From NCBI RefSeq assembly GCF_012489685.1, contig NC_080043.1, positions 83,778,292-83,842,291 on the forward strand: a stretch of 64,000 nt of DNA, given 5' to 3'. Below are positions 36,531 to 47,794 of this stretch, in pieces (positions within the stretch are counted from its first letter, which is position 1; each line of letters begins with the position of its first letter). The position numbers and the translations under genes were made by a program. The notes beneath the pieces are model-generated. The model was given only the letters and a program-made list of their open reading frames with translations, was not told the origin of the DNA and did no database searches. The stretch comes from Lotus japonicus. Its lineage: Eukaryota > Streptophyta > Magnoliopsida > Fabales > Fabaceae.

Positions 36531-36928
36531 ATCATTGGGTTTTGATGCACAATTTTTCAAACTAAAAAATAAAAACAGATGTTTTCAGTTGTATCTGTTT
36601 TTAGTTTTCATATAAATATAAATGTTGTAAAACATGCCTTTCTTCTTCTTCTTCTTCTTCTGAAACTTGTTTTAAAAACTAAAATTTGAATCAAACAAAC
36701 CCTTAAAATTTAGTTTTTTACTTCATTTTTTCAATAAAAAATATTGTACTCTTCCATATATGCCTCTTACATTAATTATGTGTTTTCAATTCTAAAATTT
36801 CAATTATTATCTACCATTATTTACTACTCATCTAACTACTTGTGAATTTTGGTGTATCGATGGTGAATGAATCCATTCATTAGTGAAAATCAATAAGTAC
36901 AGTAAAATATGTATAAATTTATTTGTAC
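36531..36928. other. Intergenic, no gene seen
   Basis: AT-rich spacer with a short CTT run near 36642. Nothing supported. Confidence 0.5.
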
Positions 36929-38691
36929 ATATATAATATCATTTTTTTAACTCAACAAAATACTTAGATTAAATCAAATCAAATTCGGCATAAAAGCCAA
37001 AACATCTGAAAGCAAAAAGCTAGACAACCCCGAAGGTAGAGGCGTTCCGGGCAAGATAGTCAGCACAAAAGTTTCTGACGACGCACATACGAAAAATCAA
37101 CATGATCAAAAGCTGAAATTACACTATGACAATCATAAATAATTGAAAATAAATAAGAAGTTTCATTCGCCTTCTTCCAAGCCTGAAAAAGAGGTAAACA
37201 ATCCGTCTCAAACTAAACTCGTCTGAAGCCAAGATGCATCGACAATTCCATAGCCCACCTAAGACTCAAAGCATCAGCCACCGTTGGAGAAAGAGCAATC
37301 GTTGGGAATTTAGCCGCTGTCGCGAGCACCTCACCGGCGTTGTCCCTCGCCACCATGCCAAACCCCGCCAACTTATCTTTCCCCACTACAGCGTCGACAT
37401 TAACCTTCACTGTATCCTCCGCTGGTCTAAGCCATCTCCCCGGTCCTTGTCTTCGCCCACCACTTGCCAACGAGAACGATAAAGAAGGAGGGCAAACAAG
37501 AGCTGCTACACGAGCCAAAACCGCAGCAATATTCCAAGCTTTCTCCTAAAAAACCAGCTTATCACGGGCTTCCCAAATAGCAAACAATAGGCGTTGCACA
37601 TTAGCCACCACCTCAAGCTCCATCTCCGTTATAACCCAACTCATGAAATCTGCCATCTTCATATCTGTCAAAAGTCGCAGCCCCAAATTACTAGCAAACC
37701 AGCAACCTCTGCTTACGTTGCAACCCAGAAAGAAGTGCTCCACGGTCTCATCCTCTAACCCGCACAGATGGCAGCTTGGATCCACGTCTACTCCACGCCG
37801 ATGGAGCTTCACACGTACCGCAACCGCCCCTGTGCAAACTCGCCACACTACTTCCCTCACTCTTGGTAAGTTGGGTGCTTTCCAAAACCTTGCCCACTGA
37901 ACTGGTTCAAGTCCCACATCATGTGATGAAGATGGACAATTCTGCCTTGCCAACTATTGGAGCAACTCATCACCTGTTTGTACTATGTAAACATTATCTG
38001 CAGTACCCATCCAAAAAAGACAATCAACGACATCCTGATGGCGGAGGGGGACAACCAAAATTCGAGTAGTTGTAGCAGGACAGAAAGTCCATCCAACAAG
38101 AGGAATATTCCACCCTCCATGATTCGGGAGAAGAAGGCTGCCACCATAACTACATGTTGTTCCTCCACATCCTCTTGACGAAAATTAATAGGAGGACCTT
38201 AAGGTAACCAATGGTCCTCCCAAATTCTCACCTTCATGCCATCACCAATCCTCCAACAACTAGCCTTCTAAATCATAGATGAAGTTTTAAGAATGCTACT
38301 CCAAGCATAACTCGGTCGATAACCCTTCTTAGCATCAATTAAGTTTCCGGAAGAGAAGTATACAACTTTAAACACCCTCCCCAAAAGAGAGTCAGGGTAA
38401 TTATTGATGCGTCATCAATTCTTTGCCACTAGGGTCATATTAAAAGATTTGAAATCCCTAAAGCCAAGACCCCCCATTTGTTTGGGCTGGCACAAATTTT
38501 TCCAACTGGTCCAATGGATACCTCGACGGGTGACATCACCACCCCAATAAAAACGAGAGATCATACTTTCAATCTCCTCACATAAACCATCCGACAAGAT
38601 AAAACATGACATGACATAGGATAGAATAGCTTGGGCCACAACCTTTATTAACACCTCCCTACCTCCACGAGATTGTATATATAATATCATT
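36929..38691 (-). mobile_element. 5'-truncated L1-type LINE with perfect 15-bp target duplication
   Basis: atatataatatcatt occurs at 36929-36943 and 38677-38691. Between them, on the minus strand, are in order: the end of reverse transcriptase (38415-38676, SRGGREVLIKVVAQAI, then FYWGGD and KQMGGLGFRDFKSFN), a zf-RVT region (37546-37953, LPRVREVVWRVCTGA, CHLCGLEDETVEHFFLGC) and RNase H (37213-37518, VKVNVDAVVGKDKLAGFGMV). Frames are interrupted, so it is inactive. The T run at 36943-36947 is the A-tail. About 1.73 kb remain of an element that would normally be several kb. Confidence 0.92.
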
Positions 38692-39460
38692 AATACTTAC
38701 ATGTTTATGTCCTCATATGTTTATATAATTATTATATGACATGTACTTATTTATGAAGATATGTTTTGGTAAATAGAATTTCAAGTAATAATTTGAAAAA
38801 TATGAATCAAAGTGAACATATATTTGAAAAATATGTCATTTACTATGTATGATTAAACTTTTCTTCTTCTTAGTTTAGAGGTAATGGGCCAAATACAGTT
38901 ATTTTTTATTCCCTACTTTATTTGTTTAGGCTTATAATATGATATTATATAATTCAAATGAATTTTTATTTCTTCATCGAATTTGATAGTTACAAATTTG
39001 AAAAACCGAAATCCAATCCAATCAAAACCGATAAAAATTAGATCGAATGGTTTGGTTTAAAAAAAGTAAAAAATAAACCGATTGAACAATGAAGTGTCAA
39101 AATTGAAGTGATTGGATCGGACGGATTTCCCCCTCAAAATCGAACCAATCCAGACCGTGAACATCACTGGTCATATGTCCTCTAACTCTTACCACTTGAA
39201 CTATCATTCGGGATACAAGCTATTAAGTTTCCAAAATGGTAAATGAGTTACCAAGTTTTAAATTCCAAGTGTGTCAAAAACGCTCTAATGAGTTTTTAAA
39301 AATTTCGTATGTAGGAAATTGGAAAAAATAAACTGTGGGGTTTTAACAAAAATCTAGTAGATAAGTTACATGGTTTTAAATTTTGGTGTGTTAGAAACAC
39401 ACTATTGTATTTTCTGAAATCAAGTATTATTTCAATTAAATTCCAAAAAATTTAGGGCAT
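38692..39460. repeat. Intergenic with a CCGAA/CCAATCC repeat remnant
   Basis: 38990-39165 contains aaccgaaatccaatccaatc and gatcggacggattt words shared with the element at 51059-51687, so it is probably a degenerate piece of the same family. The rest is AT-rich with no gene. Confidence 0.45.
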
Positions 39461-39508
39461 GTTTGGTTTTCCTATTTCCTATTTTTCTTTCAAAGTAGAC
39501 AAGAAAAT

Positions 39509-39552
39509 AAAGTTGAAAGCATGTTGAGTTCAAAAAAAGTTGAAAGCATGTT
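39509..39552. mobile_element. Micro-retroinsertion: 10 bp inside a 17-bp direct repeat
   Basis: aaagttgaaagcatgtt at 39509-39525 and 39536-39552 brackets gagttcaaaa. Part of the A run may belong to either side. The form is the same as the insertions at 9.77-9.90 kb. Confidence 0.5.
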
Positions 39553-39659
39553 TGGTTAGTATTTAGAAAATATTTTTCATCTAAGATATAATCAAAATAA
39601 AAAAAAAAAACTCATTTTCTGTAAAGATAAAACGATTCAAAGAAGTGAAATGGAGCGCA

Positions 39660-39905
39660 GTGATAGTGCAAGTTGCTGGTAGGTGACGATGGTAGTAGTG
39701 GCGGCAATAGTGACAGGGGTAGAGGAAGTCTGTGGTGGTGGCGATCATGATGGCAGGTAGTGGCGATGACAATGTCTTGGTGGTGGTGGTGGCAATGGCG
39801 TTGGTGGAGGAGGATGATGGTGGTGGTGGTGGTGACGACAACGACGAAGTGGTGGCAGTGGCGACAATGATGATCTTGGCAATGACGACAGAGATGGTGG
39901 CGGAC
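39660..39905. repeat. GTG/GAC-rich low-complexity tract
   Basis: Imperfect ggtggt, gatgac and gtggcg repeats (densest 39778-39860). They create open frames on both strands (His/Pro/Ser-rich or Val/Asp-rich) that are composition artefacts. Confidence 0.8.
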
Positions 39906-40100
39906 TGGCAGCAGTAAAAACAAAAACATAAAATAAAAACAAACAAATTTTAAAAATTTGAAAATGAAAATGAAAAAGTATATCAAATGTTTTATAAAAC
40001 CAAATTCAGAGTGTAAATCAACAAAGGTTGTGTGCTGAAAAAATAACGCATAAATTACTACTTTAAAGGGGTAGGTAAATAGTGAAACAAATAACATTTT

Positions 40101-40145
40101 AAGAAATTACTACTTCTGTAACCAAAAAAAAGAAATTACTACTTC
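40101..40145. mobile_element. Micro-retroinsertion: 13 bp inside a perfect 16-bp direct repeat
   Basis: aagaaattactacttc at 40101-40116 and 40130-40145 flanks tgtaaccaaaaaa. The insert is A-ended, as in a LINE tail. It lies just upstream of the F-box copy B duplicated block. Confidence 0.6.
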
Positions 40146-40204
40146 AAAGAGGGTGAGAATTGAGTTGGTGGGGTGATACTATCAACTTTTTTTTTGAACA
40201 AATT

Positions 40205-40920
40205 AATGCTTTGGTCTTCATTTTTCTATGCTTACTTGGAACTTCATTTCTCCACTTTTGGTTGAACCCCGTCCTCAAATTCAATGAAACAAAGATAAGC
40301 ACCACTCAATATACCACAGGTAATGAAAAAGTTTTTTTTCTTCTTTCTTTTGGATATGTATTAATTTATGTACAGTAATTAATATGTCACTTAAGAAGTT
40401 ATAATCAGTCTGCGGCAAAAAAATTCATAAGTGTTGCTATGGACTTGATATCGAATCGGCCCAAACACATCCTTCATGATTCTTTCAAGGTTGCTAGAAA
40501 TAAGTGTTACCATGGACTTGATATCGAATCTGCCAAAACACATCCTCCATGACATTCTTTCAAGGTTGCTAGAAAAAAAATGCTGTCAGGACCTGTATTT
40601 TGTTCTAAGGTTTGGAAGGAAGGATACCTGGCCTATCTCTGCCATCTTGGCTTTTACTGAATCGAGATATGGAATAAGGAAGATAACAGTTGATAAAAAA
40701 TAATATCGCCAGCAAATGGAAGATCTTATGATGAAAAGAAACAAATTCCTAAAAGCAGTTCTCAGAACAATGCTGAGGATCCATGAAAGATCTTATGAGG
40801 AAAAGAAACAAATTCCATCTCCTAAAGATATTAGAATTGGAGGATTGGTATAATGGTATATGTCTAAGATAAAAGATTTCATGTCACGGGCTTCAGCAGT
40901 TGCTCTCATTTTCTCTAATT
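40205..40920 (+). pseudogene. Broken F-box gene, copy B
   Basis: Homologous to 32313-33425. The F-box start MDLISN...PKHILHD appears twice, at ATG 40439 and ATG 40512, because of a 73-bp tandem duplication. The second copy reads MDLISNLPKHILHDILSRLL, then loses frame after LEKKC. The region coding for most LRRs in copy A is absent here: the sequence jumps to the LELEDW end block near 40830. Not functional. Confidence 0.75.
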
Positions 40921-41493
40921 AGCATCATCCTTGCACAGAATATCACATATCTATTTTCTTCTCTAAAATCCACCACTCATTTATAATGAGACATAGATAA
41001 ACCTCAAATCTTTAGGCGTATTACAAAACATTTTAAAAGATATGATAACCAATAAAATTTAGTCAGTTATATCAGTAAAATTTAAACAACTGCATTACTA
41101 TTTAAAATAGATACAGTCAAGTGTTCAGAACAAGCTCTCTGGCCAGTACCACTCTTGGCCCTGGCTAGCAGGCCACGCCAGAATACTATGATCCCAACAC
41201 TCAACCCTGTTGTGATTGCTGTGAGAAGACAGACAGTGAAATCAATGTAAATTGCAAAAGCTCTAAAATTCCACCACAAAATAAATTGCTCAGTTCTTGT
41301 CTTCCTTTTCAAGCTCTAATATCCACCACAAATAAATTGCAACCATGAGGCCTATCTATCGCATCAAAGACAAGGGCAACCCAAAAGGGGAACATATAAA
41401 CATATTTCGTCCAGTTTCGTGGCCTACATCAAAGATTGGTTGGTCTACCTATGCCCATCTCATTATGCAGTAACATCTCAGTAGATAACAAAA

Positions 41494-43465
41494 CTACAAT
41501 TCCAACCTAAAGATAATATTGTCAAAATCTCCCCAAGTTGGCAACGCATCTAACGTGGTCTTAAAATCAGCATTCCCATCGGTATTGCTAGTGTTTGTGA
41601 TTTTAACACCCTTCAGTCCATGCCACCAACACTTGGCACTACCAGAACTGCAAAAACAGTCGTTCTCTTTCCTGCCCACAAGCGTCTCATAGAGAAACTG
41701 TAGTTTTAGACAATAAACAAATAGAGTTAGAAGTTCAAATAACATTTATATTGACTAAAAGCACAAACCTTTTAAAGCATAATTTCAACGTGTATGGTTG
41801 AAAACAAAAACTTATCTAGGCAAGATTTTCCTCTATCAGAGAGGATAATCACAATGTGTAGGATTCTCAATGCTGGAAGCCTGGAAGTACAGTTTTAAAT
41901 AAAACAGCAGATGGGAAACAATGACATACCTCAATGAATGCTCTGCTGCAGCAATATGAATGCAAGCACAACGAAATAGTTTCAGGGCAGCAACTTGAAA
42001 GTAAACTATTAACAACAGGCCAAAACAATGTTTCATTTTCAGGAACAGATTGTAGGTTCAAGTGTTTAATGATCGGCGGAGGGGATGAATCTTGCAAGAC
42101 AATTGGGTTGAATTCATCCTACATAATCCATGGTGTATATATATAAGAAATTAAGTAAATAAGCAAACAGAATGAATCAATCAATAGCTACTTTTTACTT
42201 ACCACAATCGACTGATCTATAGATAAGGAAAGAGATGCCAAAACATTTTGAGGCTTGAAGTTTTGGATAAATTCCCTCAAGTCAGAAAGATCTAGATGAT
42301 CAAAGTACATCTCAACATTGACTTCTAGTTGACTAGAACTTCTCAGAAAAGATATAATAGGTTTTGGTGCTCTATGACCAACATATTGACATGATGATAG
42401 ATTTGGAGCATCAATGATAACCTCCTTCAAGTTAGAGCATTTGGACAACATCAATACCGTGAGTTTATCACTTGAAATACAAATCCTCTCAGACATTGTG
42501 CAATTGTCCAATTTCAAACTCTCAAGGAAAGGAAATTTAAGAAACAGTTCAATAAACCACTTCTGTGTGATAACAGTACTCTTAAAATGCCGCAAGTGTA
42601 AGCTTTTCAAATTTTTGCACCTTTCAAACTCCAACTTACAAGTTAAGTAGAAATCATCAGCACAATAACATAAATTCTCAAGACTCGGGGAATCAACATA
42701 AACCTCCTGTATTCCTATAATGTCAACTCCCTTGAGCTTCAACAGACCGCGCATGCTCATAGATTTCATTTTAAAGGCCCTTGACCTAAGCAGGCCTCCT
42801 GCTCCACCAGGTTTCAGCACAGAACAGAACGTTAAAGTTACATATTCAATCAAAGGGCAGCGAGAAATGAGATACTCTATTACCTGCTCATCTTCCAGAA
42901 GGACACGCCGCAATGTTAGTTCTCGCAACGAGAAAAACTTGATTGAATGTTTCATGAATGCTTGATCAACGAAGATTCCCCCCTTCAACACTAACTTCTT
43001 AAGTGATTTGGCTTCAAGAACACCTGTTGGCAACACATAGCAACACAACCGACCTTCCTCTTTCAGTTCATATCTATAAGGCAGGCAAAGTTCCAGTACC
43101 TCAACACCACTCTCAGCAGCCAATTTCAGCCAAAGATCAACATGCCGAGACATGTAATGAAAGTCAAAACAGTCCACATTGAGCTGTAACTCTTTGATTG
43201 CTAAGCCTTGGTCATGAAACCTTAGCAATGTTTTCTTCACATAATCAACAAAGTTCTTTCTTATCATGGAAAATTCTTCTTCCGTTGTCAGAGAACACAT
43301 TCCTATCATTTTGGAAATAGAGAAAGATAGGATGGGAAACGTAGACAATGTTTCTGCCCACGCTTTGGACAAAACACTTGCCCTAGCAGCATCTTTCTCC
43401 GGCAATCTTGACAGAATGTCATGGAGGATGATTATGGGCAAATCTGATATATGATCATCATCCAT
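41494..43465 (-). CDS. F-box/LRR (RNI-like) protein, copy B
   Basis: Tandem paralog of copy A with the same exon plan: 42203-43465, 41930-42118 and 41494-41697, all phase 0, giving 551 aa. The N-terminal F-box reads MDDDHISDLPIIILHDILSR and then LPEKDAARASVLSKAWAETL. LRRs follow (SLRELTLRRVLL, PLIEYVTLTFCSVL, FLESLKLDNCTMSERI), and the C-terminal exon has KCWWHGLKGVK. Relative to copy A there are many amino-acid changes and short indels in the region after the F-box, but exon lengths and phases are kept and no stop is present, so both copies look maintained. A leader intron is likely, with a CAG acceptor near 43486. Expected to act as an SCF substrate receptor; the target is unknown. Confidence 0.92.
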
Positions 43466-43483
43466 TTCTTGATTAAAACCGCA

Positions 43484-43977
43484 CCTGAAATCAACTAAAA
43501 CAACAACAGAAACATGTGAAATGGAGAAACTACGTTAAACCCTGTAAATGATATCTCCAATTCCAAGTTACAAAATCTAATCTTTTGAATCAATTTGGTA
43601 CCCCTTTACAAAGTTGGTTTGTTTAAAGTTTAAACTACTACACCTACTTAAAAAAACCAGCATGCAACAGTGTGTGAATCAATTTCAGAAAAGAGATAAC
43701 ATCAGAAAATTACTGTTTTCCGAACTGGTTTTTTCTCAAGAAACGAACAGGGTTTTGAGATTTAGGGTTTGAATTAGTAAGAGAAAATGTAGAAACTAAA
43801 ACGAAAGACGCACACACAGACACAGTAAGAGGAGGAATGCAATTAGAGACACACCTGCACGAGAATTGAGGCTACACAGAAAGGTAATGCTTCTTGAGTT
43901 CTTGTGTTCTTGGGAGAGAAGAGAGGGAAGAAAGAACACACTGAAAAATGAAAGATACGACAGTGGCTTGTTTGTTT
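43484..43977 (-). other. 5' UTR intron and leader of F-box gene B
   Basis: By analogy with copy A, an acceptor (ttcag|gtgcgg) near 43486 and a possible donor (gtgcag|gtgtgt) near 43855 bound a leader intron, with an untranslated first exon about 43856-43960. A MULE is inserted directly upstream (43987), so the promoter region is made of transposon sequence. Confidence 0.45.
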
Positions 43978-44133
43978 TTTATTTTAGGCTTAATCCTCAA
44001 ATTAGTCCCTGTCTTTGTTTCGCCGTCTGAACCAGGTCCCTGACCGGAAAAATTTGTGGCATCAATCCCTCTTGTTCAAAAATGTTTGGAGCCAGTCCTC
44101 GCCGGAGCTCCGAGCTCCGGCGAGGGATGAAGT

Positions 44134-45279
44134 TGAAGGTGTGAAAAACGACTAGAAAGGGGGGGGGGTTGAATAGCGTTTTCAATATAAAAACTTTCCC
44201 CTTAAGATTTAAAGTAAATCTTTTCGGTTTCTCTAAGATAGATGGTGCAGCGGATAAAGATAGAGAGAAGAGAGAAGCACACAAGTATTTTATCCTGGTT
44301 CACTTGATAAATCCCTCAAGCTAATCCAGTCCACCCGTTAAGGTGATTTCTTCCTTCTTAGAATGAAGGCAATCCACTAATCAGATAATTGTTACAACTG
44401 CACTTGAAACCTACAAGTGACTAACAATACACTGACTTAGCTATCACTAAGATTCACTCTCTTAGTCTTCTCTAGGATCCGATCAACCTTGATCTCCTAA
44501 AGGAATCACCACTAAGATTCACTCTCTTAGTCTTCTTAAGGATACTGACCTACCCGGTCCCTTAAGGAAAATCAAACAACTGTTTGAGGTTGGTGTTTAC
44601 AAAGGTTTGCTTCTAAATAAGCTGAGTGTAAACTAAATAAGAACAGATGAAGAAAGTAGAGGCTTGAATCTTCTCTTGTATTGCAGCTCTTTGTTTTCTC
44701 TCGCTCTTGATCTTTCTTCTTTTCTTCAGCCTTTTATAGTCCAAGGTGCAAAGGATATTTCTGTTGAAAGAATATGACCGTTGGAGGGCATTTCTGGAAC
44801 TTCCAGAACCTGCTGTGGCTGAACCTTGGTAGGTAGGCTTTTCAGAATAGTACACTGCTCTTGTACTTCTCGATAGAGACCTTTGCCTTTAACCATTGAC
44901 TTCTGATCAGAGTTATGCTTCGTGTTGAAACTTGTGAAGCTTGGTGATCAGAGTCAGAGGGATGCTTGGATCCTCTGACCTTCGTTACTTCTGCTTCTGA
45001 ACCTTCAGAGCTTCTGGACCTTCAGAGCCTCTGGTCCCTCAGAGCTTCTGGTCTTCAGATCTTCTGATCCTCAGATCTTCTGATCCTCTGATCCTCTGAT
45101 CTTCAGATCCTCTGATCTTCAGATCTTCTGATCCTCAGAACTTCTGATGTCAGAATCAGAACCTGTTTGTCAAAACACTCAAGACAAACATTAGAGTATC
45201 ATAGTTGTTCATCCACAAATAAATACTTGTTATCATCAAAACATAGAGTTGTACCACATGACCAAATCTTGATCTTACA
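44134..45279 (-). repeat. 3' LTR of gag-only element
   Basis: 1,146 bp, rich in cttctgatcctcagatcttc words near 45050-45130. Confidence 0.92.
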
Positions 45280-45293
45280 ATCTCCCCCTTTTT
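45280..45293 (-). other. Polypurine tract
   Basis: Minus strand AAAAAGGGGGAGAT immediately before the 3' LTR, the plus-strand primer of reverse transcription. A second similar purine run (CAAAAAAGGGGGAGAA) lies near 45537-45553. Confidence 0.8.
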
Positions 45294-45941
45294 GATGATG
45301 ACAAAACCATGTATTTTGATGAACAACTCTAAACAAATAAACTGAATACACTCAGAGTATAAGGTATCAGAGTTAAAACTTATCCTGATGTGTATAGTTT
45401 ATTTTGCTCCTTCTGAATCCAAGACTCGTGCTTGATTCTGAGCTAAGCTCCCCCTGAATCTAATACTTAATATCAACGTTAGTAATATCTAGATTCTGAG
45501 CTTAATAATATAGGAGTTGTCAAGATACTATAAGTTCTCCCCCTTTTTTGTCATAAGCAAAAAGAATGAAGGTGGGAAAAAAATAGTAAGAGCATAAGAC
45601 GAAATACTCCCCTTCAGAAGGAATACCAAGGGATACTTGGCTGCTGATTAGTGTATCTTCTGATGAGAGCAGAAGTGTGGTTCTGGTGACATCTCCGTTC
45701 TGGACAAAATTCCATCTTCAGATGCTTCAGAATGAGAAGCTAGGAACCTACTCTTCTTCTGATGACGCAAGTCAGAAGTTGTAGTAGCATCTTCTGATGT
45801 TGTTGCTTCTGGTTCGTCAAGTTCTGAGTCTTTGTTTCTTTCTGAAACAGTCATGCTCATCTCTACAAGCTTTTTCAGCTAGCTTTGACTTGACCAAATC
45901 TTACTCTACTGATGCCTCCAAGATTAACTTCACCTTCAGGT
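45294..45941 (-). other. Gag-to-PPT non-coding segment
   Basis: A 70-codon minus-strand frame (45648-45860, acidic and Ser/Thr-rich) may be a pol remnant or chance; no domain recognised. The segment contains tctgatg-rich words shared with the LTR. Confidence 0.4.
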
Positions 45942-47720
45942 TCAAGTTTTGGATCTTGGGACATATGCCTTTCTCCCGTCATGTGTTGCCTGCATCCACT
46001 GTCCAGGTTCAATGGTTGGAGTTTCGATGGACCTATTGAAGATATCTGCAACATATATAATCTTATCCCTAGGTACCCACTTTCTGGGTCCTTTCTTGTT
46101 AGTTAGCCCAGAAGTTCTGACAACTTTGGGTCTTTCAACAGGATAATATACAGGAATTTTTGCATGATATTTAGACATGGAGAAAGATCCTTTTATAAGA
46201 GGAGGTTTAGCAGCTTTAGCAGGTACAGGGTCAGGCAATATGGTACCAGAGGGAACAAAGCATTCATACAAGGATTTAGCTTTAGACACAGAAAGCTCAT
46301 TTCTAATTGGTTTAGAATAGCCAATGCCATGCATTCCATTTCTGCTCACGCCATAGATCATTGAAGCCATTAAGCTTCTATCCACGCTTTTAGCTAGGAA
46401 TCTTTGAAAAGACTTTTCATACTTAGATTCATTTCTACAATCAGAGGCATCACATGCAACAACTTCTTCTAACTTAGCAATTTGATTCTTAAGCACAGAG
46501 TTAGAATTAACTAAAGCATGGTTATCATTTTTCAAATCAGATATGATTTTCTCATGTTCAACAGAAGTTTCAGAGGCAGCAGAGAAATTCTTTTTCAACC
46601 TTTTATGCTTAGTCAAGAGAGAGTTATATTTATCCATAATTTCAGACAAAGCATCTTTGAGTTCAGAAGTTGAGAAAGAATCAAATACCTCATTTTCATC
46701 GTCAGAGTCTGGATCTCCTTCTGATTCTGAGTCAGAGTCAACAGCTTCCTTTGACTCTGCTCCTTTGTCTTTGACAATAGCTATGAGTCCTTGGACTTCA
46801 CCATCAGAGTCAACATCCTCTGATTCTGATTCATCAAAAGTCACCATCAGACTTTTCTTTGGTTTGAAATGCTTCTTTGACTTTTCGTCCTTTGATGAAC
46901 CTTTGTATTTGCTCTGCCTGTGCTTCCAGATGCAGTTGAACTTTCTGGATATCAGAGTCAGCTCATTTTCATCAGAATCTTCTGATGCTTCTTCAGATTC
47001 TTCTGCTGCTGCTTGGAGAGCCTTAGCCTTTTCAGATTTGGATTTCAAGGCAATAGACTTCTTCTTGTGATCTTGATGTTCAACACGCTTTAGTTCATGA
47101 CACTTCAGTATGCTGATGAGTTCTTCTAAACTCATATGCTCAACATCTCTTGTAAGCTCTATTGAAGTCACTAAAGGCATCCAGCTTTCAGGAAGACTTC
47201 TGATGACCCTTATGACATTATCTTTTGTAGTGTAGCTTTTGTTGAGAGGTCTTATTCCAGCTACGAGCATCTGAAATCTGGAGAACATATCTTCAATGGA
47301 TTCGTCAGGTTCCATTTGGAAGGATTCATACTTCTTGATTAGAGACAACGCCTTTGTCTCTTTCACTTTCTTGTTTCCTTCATGAGACATCTGCAAGGAT
47401 TCAAAGATGCCCTTGGCGGAATCACGATCAGTAATTTTCTCATATTCTTCATATGAAATGGCACTTTGCAGAATAGATCTTGATCTGTGATGATCTCTGA
47501 ATTCCTTCTTTTGATCTTCACTCATCTTCACCCTTGGGATCTTTACACCATGTTCATCGACAGGAGGGGTGTAGCCATCAACAACAAAATCCCAAAGATC
47601 AGGATCAAAGCCAAGAAAGAAGCTTTTGATTCTATCTTTCCAGAAATCAAATCTCTGACCATCAAAGATAGGTGGTCTTGCACTGTATTGATATTTGCTT
47701 GTAGTAGTGGTGGAATCCAT
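45942..47720 (-). CDS. gag: Sirevirus-type Gag, without CCHC knuckle
   Basis: 592-aa intact ORF. N-terminus (residues 10-50) PPIFDGQRFDFWKDRIKSFF and then DPDLWDFV is the DUF4219/UBN2-type capsid region of Ty1/copia Gag. Residues about 100-220 continue the capsid fold (ESLQMSHEGNKKVKETKALS, SLPESWMPLVTSIELT). A Lys-rich stretch and an acidic, Ser/Asp/Glu-rich segment follow (about 225-360), then a likely coiled coil (about 365-430, KYNSLLTKHKRLKKN to SVLKNQIAKLEEV) and a basic C-terminus. The usual Cys-x2-Cys-x4-His-x4-Cys nucleic-acid knuckle is absent from where I expect it, between KHRQSKYKGS and KPKKSLMV. Start: first ATG after the primer-binding site. Gag probably forms the particle that packages this RNA; the missing knuckle raises the question of how RNA is bound. 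Confidence 0.9.
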   Translation of the reverse strand: MDSTTTTSKYQYSARPPIFDGQRFDFWKDRIKSFFLGFDPDLWDFVVDGYTPPVDEHGVKIPRVKMSEDQKKEFRDHHRSRSILQSAISYEEYEKITDRDSAKGIFESLQMSHEGNKKVKETKALSLIKKYESFQMEPDESIEDMFSRFQMLVAGIRPLNKSYTTKDNVIRVIRSLPESWMPLVTSIELTRDVEHMSLEELISILKCHELKRVEHQDHKKKSIALKSKSEKAKALQAAAEESEEASEDSDENELTLISRKFNCIWKHRQSKYKGSSKDEKSKKHFKPKKSLMVTFDESESEDVDSDGEVQGLIAIVKDKGAESKEAVDSDSESEGDPDSDDENEVFDSFSTSELKDALSEIMDKYNSLLTKHKRLKKNFSAASETSVEHEKIISDLKNDNHALVNSNSVLKNQIAKLEEVVACDASDCRNESKYEKSFQRFLAKSVDRSLMASMIYGVSRNGMHGIGYSKPIRNELSVSKAKSLYECFVPSGTILPDPVPAKAAKPPLIKGSFSMSKYHAKIPVYYPVERPKVVRTSGLTNKKGPRKWVPRDKIIYVADIFNRSIETPTIEPGQWMQATHDGRKAYVPRSKT

Positions 47721-47780
47721 GAGTTTTTCACACTGGCCCGGATCTACTGAACACTGTTAAGTGTGGTAATCAGAACTTGC

Positions 47781-47792
47781 GCTCTGATACCA
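47781..47792 (-). other. Primer-binding site (initiator Met-tRNA)
   Basis: Minus strand TGGTATCAGAGC two bases inside the 5' LTR, complementary to the 3' end of plant initiator tRNA-Met. Confidence 0.9.
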
Positions 47793-47794
47793 AT

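Noticed and set aside
39581..40097. His/Pro/Ser-rich minus-strand ORFs
   Set aside because: Products of a GTG/GAC-type low-complexity tract; no start context or domain.
41082..41312. 76-codon minus-strand ORF with a membrane-like stretch downstream of F-box gene B
   Set aside because: The homologous region of block A is interrupted by stops, so it is not conserved as coding; likely 3' flank.
45648..45860. Possible pol remnant after gag
   Set aside because: No protease, integrase or RT motif could be seen; composition resembles the neighbouring repeat-rich sequence.
46543..47070. 175-codon plus-strand ORF, Ser-rich
   Set aside because: It is the complement of the acidic part of the gag ORF on the minus strand; the Ser richness mirrors Asp/Glu codons.
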